This document shows, in pieces, positions 52,229-61,242 of a DNA stretch of 64,000 nucleotides. The position numbers and the translations under genes are program-made. Origin of the DNA: a virus; IMG/VR virus record IMGVR_UViG_3300023112_000011, positions 46,653-110,652 of that record; one strand, given 5' to 3'. Each line of letters opens with the position of its first letter. Positions within the stretch are counted from its first letter, which is position 1. The notes below the pieces were generated by a model. That model ran no database searches. It was given only the letters and a program-made list of their open reading frames with translations, and was not told the DNA's origin.

Positions 52229-52545
52229 TGTCCGTTGGCGGGGTCAATGATCGGGACCAGGGTGTCGGGACGGAGCTGGCCCTTGTTCCCCATCTCGACG
52301 ACGAGCCTGGTGATTGGTTCGAAGAGACAGCTGCACTCCAGACATCGGCAGTTGTAGCGAGGGATGATGCGGGGAGAGTTGAGGGTTCGGTGGAGGTCGA
52401 ACTCCTTGGTAGCCATCCCCTCGCATCGTGGGCACATCACGCCTTCGTAGATTTGCTCATCAGCTTTTACCATCGGGGTGAGCACGTCGTCGTGGCCCTT
52501 GATGAGTTTTACTCGATCCTCTGTCTTCATCTCTTTGAAGTGCAT
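52225..52545 (-). CDS. Zinc-ribbon protein encoded antisense within the virion operon
   Basis: 106 residues on the minus strand, ATG 52545. CPRC and the cluster CRCLECSC, about 30 residues apart, form a likely zinc site; charged N-terminus (EDRVKLIKGHDDVLTPMVK). Third-position GC on this strand is higher than in the opposing plus-strand frame, and the cysteine pattern is specific. It has no ribosome site, but TATACT lies six bases before the ATG, so it may be made from a leaderless mRNA. Its stop overlaps the last bases of the baseplate gene on the other strand. Role unknown; a small regulator is possible. Confidence 0.65.
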   Translation of the reverse strand: MHFKEMKTEDRVKLIKGHDDVLTPMVKADEQIYEGVMCPRCEGMATKEFDLHRTLNSPRIIPRYNCRCLECSCLFEPITRLVVEMGNKGQLRPDTLVPIIDPANGH

Positions 52546-52551
52546 GGTGAG

Positions 52552-52579
52552 AGTATACTAGCAGCACGCGGAGGTTGAA
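52552..52579 (-). promoter_or_regulatory. Possible leaderless promoter
   Basis: On the minus strand, TTCAAC, 16-nt spacer, TATACT, then CTCACC and the ATG at 52545. With a transcript start about seven bases after the -10 box, the mRNA would begin at the ATG. The -35 match is weak. Confidence 0.5.
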
Positions 52580-55081
52580 GTGGCATATCCAGGCACAACT
52601 GATTGGCCGACTTCGGTCGATGCCGCAGTTGCTCGAGTAGATCTTGTCGACATCGTTTACGACGAGGATTTCAATTATCCGGACTCGCAGATCCTAGCCA
52701 TCCAGGTGTTCCTTGGTACGACTGGCACGTTGATCGGTGTCGGTGCTGCTGGTCAGGGCCCCGGCGGGATGGTCAGTCCTGTCGCTGATGGCGCGAGTGC
52801 CATCGCTTTCAAGCTCGTGGCCCGGGACAGTTTCGTTACGAACGGCGGCAAGCTTCTGTCGGTCGGGGATGACTACGATAGTTCGCCCCCTGCCTACACC
52901 CAGAAATTTGGGGTAGGTGCCGAAGGTGTCGTGGAGCTCAACCCCATCGCTACACTGCCCACCGATTACACAAAGGGCCGTTTTGGCTATAAGAGCGGTA
53001 CTGGGGAAGGCCTCTACGTTGACGATGGGGTAGCTTGGAACATTGTTGGGGGTGGGGGTGGGGGCGGGAACGACGCGCTTCCTGGCATCGACAACTGGGT
53101 GGTCGTCGACAAGACGACGAGTTCCTACACCGAAGACGGGACGATCCAGTTCCCAGAGGACACCATCGCTGCCGGGATTATCGCAGCGGTTGCGATGTCT
53201 CCCACCGTGGCGCACCGCGTCGGAATCAAGATCATGCCTGGGCACTACACAGAGTCGGCTCTGGACCTTCCAGAGTACGTGTATGTGATTGGCGAATCGA
53301 AAGAGGCGTGCGTCATCACGCAGACCGCTGATGTCGAAATCGTCACGCAGACGAACGACAATGCGGGGTACTACAACGTCACCATCGACCGAGAGGGTTC
53401 TGCGGGTCTTACTGACACTGGCACGTTTACGCTCACAGCCGACTCCCCAGGTTTTGGTAGTGTCACACTTGACGCGGTCGGTGCATCTTTCCTGGTGGGG
53501 ATGATCGGTCAGTCGATAACGATCTCAGGCTGCACGAATCCCGCTAACAATGGGACGTTCACTATCACGGCGGTCAATAGCCTGACGCAGCTTGTGTACA
53601 CCCACCCTGGGTTTGGCTACGGCAGTGTGACAGAGCCGTTTACGTGGGCGCTTGCACCTACGACTTGGGCAGTCGACATCGACGAGGCGCTAAACATCGT
53701 CTTCCGGGATGTGGATTTCTCGTTTGATGCGCGGCTTGGGATTCATGTCCGTGGGACGAGCCCGTCGTCAGTGAGGCTGGCCCGGTGCAAGCTGGACCAA
53801 GCATTTTTCTTGCTGTCTGGTGCTGCGGCGGTGGCGGTCCAGGTTACCGGAGTCGGCGATCATGCTCTCACGCTGGATGACGTAGACGGTGAGCAGTGTG
53901 CGGTGTCTTCCGCTGTTGGCAGTTTGCGCCTGGTTGACACGCATCTTCAGCAACTTGGCGTCTCGGGTACTGCCAACCTGTACGTTTTCCAGAGTCGGGT
54001 CACTACCAAGGACTTCTTTGACGATGAACCGTCCATGTCGACGGTCTTTGCCGGGGTGGTCACCTTGGGCACGACTGGCCAGGTGTGGCTGGAGCGAAGC
54101 ACGTTCTTAGGTGTCAGTTGGGATGATGGCTGCTCGGTTTTGATGGCACGTCCACTCTTGATCAACACTCAGCCAGATGATTTGATTTGTTCAAGCTGTC
54201 GGTTCGGTGAAGGGCAGTTGGGGTATTCCCCGCCGACTGGAATTTACCTGGCTTTGGACTTCTCGGTGTATTCCGGGACTCTGAAGACTGGGACATTCAG
54301 GAATTGCACTTTTGATGTGGGTGTGTCCCCCAGCATCCACGACCCGTCCGACACACCAAAGCTGGCTGGCGTCGGGCAGATGTACAACACTGCGGCTGAG
54401 GCGGTGCAGTCGGCGGCTCTCGTCTCTCAGGACGACATTGTCATCAAACTGATGTCTGATGACTCCTCTTCGCCTGGGACTAGCTGGCCAGATGGATACC
54501 ACACGATTCTGGATTTGAATGGCTTCACGATAAGCGGTTCAACTCTCTGTGCTGCTGAAGTCTCTGGCGATAATCCGCAAGTGACAGTCAAGAATGGCCG
54601 CGTAGCTGGGTCCATGCTGTTCCGCGCCTGGGCACCATCGACGGCTAACTGGAAAGTGACGTATCGGAACATAGATGTCGACCCTGTTCTGGGGGCAGGC
54701 GTGTTCTTCCTTGGTGGTGGGACCAGTGCGGAGCTTATCTTTGATGATGTCAGGGGTTGGGTTGGGAGTGCGGGGGAGCCAGTGCCGATCCGGCTGATTC
54801 ATGCCAACCCAACGGTGTCCATAGCTAACTGCCGATTGATCGGGCGCACGACTTTCGCAATCAATTTTCAGGTGGCGAGCACGAAATTCCGGGCGACTAG
54901 ATCGACATTCGTCCACGCCAGCGGTGGGGCGAATAACCCGTTTACTTCGGCGGCTGGGACCGTCGCTACCCTGGACTTCTGCCGATTCAATGCGGACCCG
55001 ACGCTGAGCGCGAACATCACGGCGACGGCTGAGTCGGCCTACAACATCTTCGATAACGCGCTTCAGGACTTTGGGTGGTAG
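52580..55081 (+). CDS. Tail spike or fibre with beta-helix
   Basis: 833 residues, GTG start with GGAGG seven bases upstream. Residues 1-150 are an anchor region (TLPTDYTKGRFGYKSG, glycine run near 155). Residues about 280-356 are a module shared with two later genes (NPANNGTFTITAVNS, TEPFTWAL-type end). The rest has the short-strand periodicity of a right-handed beta-helix (for example VRLARCKLDQAFFLLSG, then TFRNCTFDVGVSP), as in depolymerase tail spikes. No catalytic pair could be assigned. Confidence 0.7.
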   Translation: MAYPGTTDWPTSVDAAVARVDLVDIVYDEDFNYPDSQILAIQVFLGTTGTLIGVGAAGQGPGGMVSPVADGASAIAFKLVARDSFVTNGGKLLSVGDDYDSSPPAYTQKFGVGAEGVVELNPIATLPTDYTKGRFGYKSGTGEGLYVDDGVAWNIVGGGGGGGNDALPGIDNWVVVDKTTSSYTEDGTIQFPEDTIAAGIIAAVAMSPTVAHRVGIKIMPGHYTESALDLPEYVYVIGESKEACVITQTADVEIVTQTNDNAGYYNVTIDREGSAGLTDTGTFTLTADSPGFGSVTLDAVGASFLVGMIGQSITISGCTNPANNGTFTITAVNSLTQLVYTHPGFGYGSVTEPFTWALAPTTWAVDIDEALNIVFRDVDFSFDARLGIHVRGTSPSSVRLARCKLDQAFFLLSGAAAVAVQVTGVGDHALTLDDVDGEQCAVSSAVGSLRLVDTHLQQLGVSGTANLYVFQSRVTTKDFFDDEPSMSTVFAGVVTLGTTGQVWLERSTFLGVSWDDGCSVLMARPLLINTQPDDLICSSCRFGEGQLGYSPPTGIYLALDFSVYSGTLKTGTFRNCTFDVGVSPSIHDPSDTPKLAGVGQMYNTAAEAVQSAALVSQDDIVIKLMSDDSSSPGTSWPDGYHTILDLNGFTISGSTLCAAEVSGDNPQVTVKNGRVAGSMLFRAWAPSTANWKVTYRNIDVDPVLGAGVFFLGGGTSAELIFDDVRGWVGSAGEPVPIRLIHANPTVSIANCRLIGRTTFAINFQVASTKFRATRSTFVHASGGANNPFTSAAGTVATLDFCRFNADPTLSANITATAESAYNIFDNALQDFGW

Positions 55082-55941
55082 GCGTGGAATATGTGAATAT
55101 GGTCGGCTGGAGTCCGATTTTTGGGTGTACCAAGGTGTCGTCAGGGTGTGACCACTGTGCTGAGAGGCTGGTGAAGCTCACACAGCATCCCTGGGTAAAG
55201 AAGCATCATGTCGAGGTGATCGATGGGGACGGGGACTGGACAGGGGAGGTGGTGTTCATGTCAGAGTCGCTGGACATCCCCTTCAACATCGAGCCTCCTG
55301 CCCTCTTCAACGTGGGGCACATCAGCGATATGTTCCACCCTGGGGTGACCGACGATTATAGAGCAGCGATCTTCGGCGTGATGGCTAAGCTCCCTCGACA
55401 TCATTTCGTGGTGACGACGAGGCGTATCCAGGCGGCGAAAGAGTGGCTTGCTGACGAAAATACCCCAGCGTCGGTTGCAGTCCAGGCTGATAGGTGGGCC
55501 GACCCTAGTTGGGATTCATTCACTAAAGAGTGGCCCCTGCCTAACGTGACTTTTGCTGTGTCGGTGGAGGACCAAGAGCACGCAGATGCCATGATTCCGG
55601 TATTGATGGATTCGCTCGCTGATCGGCGGTTGGTGCGATGCTCACCGATGATGGGGGCTATCGACCTCGCAGCGTGGCCGGAATTGGATTGGGTTTCCGT
55701 GACTGCACCCATTCAGGACAAGACGGTTCTCCCAGTGGCCTGGGTGAAGGCGGTAGCTGACTTCTGCAATGAGAACGCTATCCCGCTGACGTTTCGCGGG
55801 TGGGGCTCGGGTTTCCCGGAAATGATGACAGCGGAGCATCGTGTTGCCGCTGTAGGTCGGAAGATTTCGGCGGCGCAAATGCCGGGCCGAGCTTGCAGGA
55901 TGGTCGGCGGCAACCTCCGCAATGACTGGCCTGGTTTCTAG
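55075..55941 (+). CDS. Gp37/Gp68 (DUF5131) family three-cysteine protein
   Basis: 288 residues. WSPIFGCTKVSSGCDHCAER gives the family's C-x6-C-x2-C cluster (C18, C25, C28). Further family-type segments are ALFNVGHISDMFHPGV, HHFVVTTRRIQAAKEWL and TFAVSVEDQEHADAM, ending with RMVGGNLRNDWPGF. The cluster recalls radical-SAM-type iron-sulphur sites, and members occur in many phages and beside the 'three-Cys-motif partner' family; the reaction is not known to me. GTG 55075 is used because AGGA lies seven bases upstream; later starts exist at 55084, 55093 and 55099. Its presence between fibre genes is unusual. Confidence 0.8.
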   Translation: MVGVEYVNMVGWSPIFGCTKVSSGCDHCAERLVKLTQHPWVKKHHVEVIDGDGDWTGEVVFMSESLDIPFNIEPPALFNVGHISDMFHPGVTDDYRAAIFGVMAKLPRHHFVVTTRRIQAAKEWLADENTPASVAVQADRWADPSWDSFTKEWPLPNVTFAVSVEDQEHADAMIPVLMDSLADRRLVRCSPMMGAIDLAAWPELDWVSVTAPIQDKTVLPVAWVKAVADFCNENAIPLTFRGWGSGFPEMMTAEHRVAAVGRKISAAQMPGRACRMVGGNLRNDWPGF

Positions 55942-55950
55942 GAGGGTCTG

Positions 55951-56115
55951 ATGGGCGACAGAGGAATAATAGGCTCGCACCCGTTTTGGGGCTCTTATGC
56001 TAGTGCTGCGGTGCTTCCCAACGCGGCAGCGGGCCCCGCGGTTGGAACTCGTCTGCTGGTAGGTGACCGGGACTCTATCCAACGCGGTCAATACGCCCTA
56101 CGATACAGTGCATAG
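55951..56115 (+). CDS. Small hypothetical protein (54 aa)
   Basis: ATG 55951 five bases after GGAGGG, an excellent ribosome site. Product begins MGDRGIIGSHPFWGSYA and ends QRGQYALRYSA; Gly/Ala/Arg-rich with no membrane span. It fills the gap between the three-cysteine gene and the next baseplate gene. Function unknown. Confidence 0.6.
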   Translation: MGDRGIIGSHPFWGSYASAAVLPNAAAGPAVGTRLLVGDRDSIQRGQYALRYSA

Positions 56116-56126
56116 CTAGCGGGTGA

Positions 56127-58787
56127 ATGATGGCGGTTTACGGAACCTTTCTGTACGGCACGGTCTTCTACGGGGCCATGTCGTTCCCCACGTCGGACCC
56201 GTGGGACATCTTCGACTTCTGCGAGCCCAGCGACGTTACGATGCTCACCATCTTGTCGTGGTCCGGTGTCACGGTGGCGCGCTCTGGCGGCATCTACACC
56301 TGGTTCAGCGGGGCGAACGACTACTGCATGATGAGTAACGATGGCATGGACTCCGGCTTTCGTTTTGACTACGAGGTTCCGCATTCGGAGTTCTCCATCC
56401 AGTTCAGCTTCCTCCCAACGGCGCTGCCCGAGGACTTCTCGAGCCCGGTCGACAAGCGGTTTTTCGTCGGGGCCTTCAACCAGTTCGGCAAGTGCGCCGG
56501 GCTCCTGATGTCAGAGGAGGGCGGCTTCGCTCTCTCGACTGACGGGGTGACGGTCTCTTCGGTCTTCCCCGATTCGGCAGACATCTTCTCAGAGGGCGCG
56601 GACTACTACATTGTCAGGGTGACGGTCGACGAGGCCAACAACAGGGCCAACCTCTACGTGACCCGCAAGGACGTCTACGACGCCACTGGCGTCATGGAGC
56701 TCCGCTACACCTTTGAGCCGCTGGATACGCCGGCGATTGAGGTAGACAACGTTCGGGTGGAGGTCGTTGGTCAGGCGGGTGCCGACACGACGCAGATCTG
56801 CCTGGACTGCATTCGCTTGAGCTCGAGCCTCGTTCTGGGCAACCAGAGGCCGGTGGCGATCATCGGGCCTGACCAGGCTCGTGTGATCACTCAGTACGGT
56901 TACTTCGATGGTCGGGACAGCTACGACCCGGACACGCCGGCAGCGCCGCTCACTCACGTCTGGACCACCACTGACCTTCCAGATGCTTCGGGGGCGAAGC
57001 TCACCGGTACCGGCACTACTCCGGCGGACGCAACCGGGTACACCAACATCATCACCGGAGTCGCCGGCACGTTCACAGGAGCGCTCGAGGGGGACCTTCT
57101 CATTGGGGACCTGCCCCTCGACTCCATCATCATGCGCGTGGCAGACGACGGTAGCTGGATCGCGCTGAATCGTGATGCCATGGTGGCGGGCTCTGCGAGT
57201 GCAGAGTGGGAGATAGTCGTCCAGTCCGGTTGGGGCGGCACACGGCTGACCGGAACGACTATGATTGACGTCATCGACCGCCACGCGAACAGCTCCACGA
57301 TTGTGGGCCCGTCGGTCGGGGACAAGTACCTGGTCATCCCCACGGCGCTCAACGACTTCGCCACGCACGAGGGCCAGATTGCCACATGGGGCGGTGCGGC
57401 CTGGACATTTGAGACCCTGGACGCCGGCCTCATGGTCTTCGTTGTGGCCGAGCTCGACGGCTACCGGACGGCTGGCAGCAAGATTTGGCGGCTGTCGGAC
57501 CCGAAGGTGTGGGAGCTCGACCTCTGGGAAGGCCGGACAAGCCAGGTCGGGTCCTACCTCGGAGACGTTCTCGGCCTCTACACCGTGCAGCTCGTGGTCA
57601 ACGATGGCGTGCGGGACAGCCTGCCTGCGGTGGCTCTGCTCAACATCTACCAGACCAACGTCCCGCTGGGGCTCACTCCGGACCTCAGCTTCATCTGGAA
57701 CTACCTCCCCGACGTGTGGGGCATCGTAGATGACAAGGACAAGGTTGACACCTTCTGGTCGGGGGCGGCGCAGGGTTCTACCGACGAGCTCATGAAGTTG
57801 TGGCAGGCGTCCTACTCGAAGAGCCTACTGGATATTCAGCGCACTCTTCAGCGTCGTTGGCTCGACTTCGATCCGTGGTACGAGGAGCCTAACTACGAGG
57901 AGCTCCCCGCCACTATCGAGAACGCGGTCAACGCAGCGGGATTCGCAGACGCCCCCACTCCTGTGGCCGTGGTCGGTGACCTGGCAGTGGACCCGGAGTA
58001 TGCCTACGTCTTGAATAGCTTCTCGGGGACTGGGGACACCATTACTCCGGACTCACCTGTGGTGGGTACGGCTACCCTCGACCACGCGGCTGGCGCCTTT
58101 GCTTCCAGTTTGGTGGGCCAAGAAATTACTATCGCCGACGCCACGGACCCAGACAACAATGGTTCCTTCGTCATTACGGCGGTGAACAGTGATATTCAGA
58201 TTGAATACGAGAACGTCAATGCCGTGCTCGTGACCGAGGCATTTACCTACACGGCTTCGGACATGCCTGGGGACGCGCTTCCTGGGCACTACCTCGTCCT
58301 CGAGGGAATTGCTTACCGTGTGACACGGATTGAGGGAGCTACCTTCATCACGTCGCACGCCTTGCCGCTGACAAACCGGCCCGGCTACTGGATGCTCCGA
58401 CCAACCGTGCTGTCCAGAGACACGAACTTCACCCTCATCGGGGCGTCTGCCCACGACTCAGCTGTCTTTGAGGTCCGCACGGAAGAGGGGGGTGTCATCG
58501 AGATTCCAGCCGCCATCTTCGGGGTCCGGGGTAAGGTACTGGTGTTCGACGACGCGACATCAATAATGTCAGCGTACTTGGCCAGCGACACCTACACGGT
58601 CCGATTCAAGGGTGTGTTACGTCGCACGGCCATCGCTGTTGATGATGTGGTACAGAACATCCCTAGGTTGCAGGAAGCTGTTCGACTCATAGACAAGGAT
58701 GGGGTTCCCGTTCCAGGAGTGCCCAGTCCGCTCATCGAGGGTAACGACTTCCGCGTGGAGCAGGTGTCGACTGTGGAGGATGTGTGA
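56127..58787 (+). CDS. Baseplate or tail-appendage structural protein
   Basis: 886 residues; ATG 56127, with ATG 56130 directly following. N-terminal ~230 residues are a beta-sandwich resembling a laminin-G/concanavalin fold (FSIQFSFLPTALPEDFSSPV). A PKD-like domain (about 245-300) and a DUF2793-like module (about 390-455, with HEGQIATWGGAAWTF) follow. A linker (FIWNYLPDVWGIVDDKDKVD) precedes the module shared with two other virion genes at about 636-712, and more beta structure ends the protein. The domain mix suggests an appendage scaffold. GTG of the next gene overlaps its end. Confidence 0.65.
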   Translation: MMAVYGTFLYGTVFYGAMSFPTSDPWDIFDFCEPSDVTMLTILSWSGVTVARSGGIYTWFSGANDYCMMSNDGMDSGFRFDYEVPHSEFSIQFSFLPTALPEDFSSPVDKRFFVGAFNQFGKCAGLLMSEEGGFALSTDGVTVSSVFPDSADIFSEGADYYIVRVTVDEANNRANLYVTRKDVYDATGVMELRYTFEPLDTPAIEVDNVRVEVVGQAGADTTQICLDCIRLSSSLVLGNQRPVAIIGPDQARVITQYGYFDGRDSYDPDTPAAPLTHVWTTTDLPDASGAKLTGTGTTPADATGYTNIITGVAGTFTGALEGDLLIGDLPLDSIIMRVADDGSWIALNRDAMVAGSASAEWEIVVQSGWGGTRLTGTTMIDVIDRHANSSTIVGPSVGDKYLVIPTALNDFATHEGQIATWGGAAWTFETLDAGLMVFVVAELDGYRTAGSKIWRLSDPKVWELDLWEGRTSQVGSYLGDVLGLYTVQLVVNDGVRDSLPAVALLNIYQTNVPLGLTPDLSFIWNYLPDVWGIVDDKDKVDTFWSGAAQGSTDELMKLWQASYSKSLLDIQRTLQRRWLDFDPWYEEPNYEELPATIENAVNAAGFADAPTPVAVVGDLAVDPEYAYVLNSFSGTGDTITPDSPVVGTATLDHAAGAFASSLVGQEITIADATDPDNNGSFVITAVNSDIQIEYENVNAVLVTEAFTYTASDMPGDALPGHYLVLEGIAYRVTRIEGATFITSHALPLTNRPGYWMLRPTVLSRDTNFTLIGASAHDSAVFEVRTEEGGVIEIPAAIFGVRGKVLVFDDATSIMSAYLASDTYTVRFKGVLRRTAIAVDDVVQNIPRLQEAVRLIDKDGVPVPGVPSPLIEGNDFRVEQVSTVEDV

Positions 58788-60673
58788 TCAACACCATTCA
58801 GATGATCAACGCTTGGTTCGCACAGGCCATGCGGGGCTTTGCCGGTTACACCAACGCAACCAACCACGAGTATTTTTTCGATGCTTCAGCCGACTTTGAG
58901 GCACAGTTCGGTGCTGACGCCGACCTACGCGGGTACTTCCTCGAGCTCTTGGATGGTCGGCGTTTTCGGCTGTTTCAGGTCATCTCTGCGACGCAGGTTG
59001 AGCTTTTCGATCCTGCTCTCGAGCTCAGTCTCCTGGGGCAGCGTTGGTGGATACGTAGCGTAGATAACCCGCCAGATCAGCTGTGGGCGGAGATCACCTA
59101 CCTGGACAACAGGCCTGCTGTTGAGTCGAACTTCGGTAGGCTAATCGGGTTTACGCTCGACGACCTCGCGGAGCGGACAGACAATCTCGATTACCTTTCG
59201 GCGGTGCGAGGACTGTGGAGCTACGTGTGGGATGGTCGCACGGTATTCAAGACCCGCGTCAGCAGTCAGATCATTTTGGGTCTGCCTTTTGCTGAAGAGC
59301 GTGGGAACATCATCGGCATCGACAGCCCGTTCGACGGTTCCAGGAACCGTATACTCATTCAGGGTGAGGACAATCGGTCAGAGGTCAGGTCGTACTTGTT
59401 CCCATCGTCTCTCGCCGTTGAAATCAATCCGGCGACGGGGGTGTCCTACGGTCTCGGGGACTCAGTGGAGCAGTTCGCTCCCTTGTGCGAGGGCGTAGTC
59501 ATCACCGACTACGTCGAGGAGCCGGAGTGGCTTGGGACCTTCGTGGGGTCGGGAGATATCTACGAGCCCCACAAGCTCCACACTTTTGGCGTCGTAATCG
59601 ACGCTGACATCTTCGACTTGGTCAACGTCCTGTTCCTCTCTCAGTACCTCCGCCGGTACAAACCAATCCACACGGATCCATTTTTCGTGGTGCTCAAGAG
59701 CATCTCGCTGACGATTGGTATCGACGACCCCGTGTTGCTCGGCCCCGCTGTACCAGACGCTGCCTACTCCTACCCGGATGATTGGCCGGCATACGCCGTC
59801 CCGATTGGCTACGCCGATTCCCCGCATGAGGTGCCTCGAGCGGCGGTGACTGCCTACGATCCAGAGGACCCGACAACATACGTGACGGATCCGCCGGTAC
59901 CGGAGAATCTCGGTCTTCCGTTTGGCGGTCTTCGGCTGGCGGACGTGCCCGGCAAGGCTCCATCCGAGAGCGACACCGAGTGGCCAAGCGGCACGCCCGG
60001 CACGCGTCCCGCCACCATCAGCGAGGGCTCCTTCCGTTTTGATGACACCGATGAGAGCGGGCACGTCATTCATCGGTGGGACGCCCATCTCTTGGCGTCG
60101 AACCTCCTGCTCGATGGCGATTTCGAGGACGTCACCGTACTCCCTTGGGTCACGGTCGGGGCCACCACCCCCACCAAGGTCGGGTCTCCGGTCCACGGCA
60201 GCGCACAGAGCTTGTACGTCGTGGATGCCATGAACGGTGTGGGTGTTCAGCAGGCATCTCTCACGGCGCTCACCGAGGGGTTCCAGGTCGGCGTGAACAT
60301 CTGGGTCTACCTCGTCAGCGGCCAGGCGCACTTCAGGCTGCTCGACCAGGACAACCCGCAGACTGTGCTGGCCGAGTGGCGGCACCACACCAACCAGCTC
60401 ACGTGGCACCAGCTCAGGCTGCATGCCTGGGAGGTCAGCGCGTTCGCCGTCAACTACGTAACACTTCAGGCCCTCACTGGCCCCGGCGGCGGCGAGTTCT
60501 ATCTCGGTGCAGCTGGGTCGGATGCTTGGGAAGAGACTGGTGTCTACGAAAAGGAGATGCCCTGGAGTCAGTGGGGGTATGATAGGGCGATCAGGGGGCG
60601 CACTGGAGGGTTCACACCGGGAGGGCTTCCCGACGAGGACCTCGTATTCCAGCTCGCCATACCGGTGCCATGA
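58784..60673 (+). CDS. Baseplate/tail protein with carbohydrate-binding-like domain
   Basis: 629 residues, GTG start overlapping the previous stop. Residues 1-330 are a mixed domain (RGYFLELLDGRRFRLFQVIS; LDDLAERTDNLDYLSAVRGL) with a helical part typical of wedge or fibre-attachment proteins. After a Pro-rich linker, residues about 435-570 look like a jelly-roll carbohydrate-binding module (LLLDGDFEDVTVLPWVTVGA, then VNIWVYLVSGQAHFRLLDQD). Probably bridges baseplate and receptor-binding fibres. Confidence 0.6.
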   Translation: MINTIQMINAWFAQAMRGFAGYTNATNHEYFFDASADFEAQFGADADLRGYFLELLDGRRFRLFQVISATQVELFDPALELSLLGQRWWIRSVDNPPDQLWAEITYLDNRPAVESNFGRLIGFTLDDLAERTDNLDYLSAVRGLWSYVWDGRTVFKTRVSSQIILGLPFAEERGNIIGIDSPFDGSRNRILIQGEDNRSEVRSYLFPSSLAVEINPATGVSYGLGDSVEQFAPLCEGVVITDYVEEPEWLGTFVGSGDIYEPHKLHTFGVVIDADIFDLVNVLFLSQYLRRYKPIHTDPFFVVLKSISLTIGIDDPVLLGPAVPDAAYSYPDDWPAYAVPIGYADSPHEVPRAAVTAYDPEDPTTYVTDPPVPENLGLPFGGLRLADVPGKAPSESDTEWPSGTPGTRPATISEGSFRFDDTDESGHVIHRWDAHLLASNLLLDGDFEDVTVLPWVTVGATTPTKVGSPVHGSAQSLYVVDAMNGVGVQQASLTALTEGFQVGVNIWVYLVSGQAHFRLLDQDNPQTVLAEWRHHTNQLTWHQLRLHAWEVSAFAVNYVTLQALTGPGGGEFYLGAAGSDAWEETGVYEKEMPWSQWGYDRAIRGRTGGFTPGGLPDEDLVFQLAIPVP

Positions 60674-61242
60674 TGGGATTCCCTAAGTACGACTCAGGGT
60701 TCTGCTTCGACGCCGCCAGCGCTCCAGACAGGGAGAGGCTGGCCGGTCCTGCTGTTGATGCCCCTCCTGCCAGCTGGAGCAACCCGACCACCAGTGAGGT
60801 GTGGGACGGGCCGGACAAGGGCAACGCTGTGGAGACCTGGAAAGATGCCAACGGCTACGACGGCGGTGTTTCCACGGGAACCAAGGCGACGAACTCCCCG
60901 GCAGCAGGAGTCATCGTGGCAGGCACGCCGGCTACGATCACGGATGTGGCGGGTCTCTTTGTGGCCAACATGGTCGGCGGCACCATCACTATCTCTGCGG
61001 CAGCCAACCCGCTCAACAACGGGCAGTTCATTGTCACTGGGTATATCAGCGCGACGCAGCTCGAGTATCACAACCCAGACGCTGTGAACACGACAGAGGC
61101 GCTCACCTGGGCCACCAATGTGGCAGACGCAGGCTACGGTGCAGTGGCTACGCCCACCACAAGCTGGCGTTTCGATGTAGATCTCCCGGCAGGCTGGTAT
61201 ACTCGGTCCACTACCAGTAAGAAGCACTCGGGGCAGCAATGA
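60670..61242 (+). CDS. Virion protein with shared beta module
   Basis: 190 residues. After a 70-residue lead (FDAASAPDRERLAGPAVDAP), residues about 74-154 are the module also seen in the 52580 and 56127 genes (GGTITISAAANPLNNGQFIV, ending TTEALTWATN). Short polar end. Probably attached to the baseplate or fibre complex. Confidence 0.6.
   Translation: MMGFPKYDSGFCFDAASAPDRERLAGPAVDAPPASWSNPTTSEVWDGPDKGNAVETWKDANGYDGGVSTGTKATNSPAAGVIVAGTPATITDVAGLFVANMVGGTITISAAANPLNNGQFIVTGYISATQLEYHNPDAVNTTEALTWATNVADAGYGAVATPTTSWRFDVDLPAGWYTRSTTSKKHSGQQ

Noticed and set aside
52228-52578. 116-codon plus-strand frame following the baseplate gene
   Set aside because: The opposite strand in the same place has better third-position GC and a specific CxxC...CxxC pattern, so the minus-strand gene is preferred.
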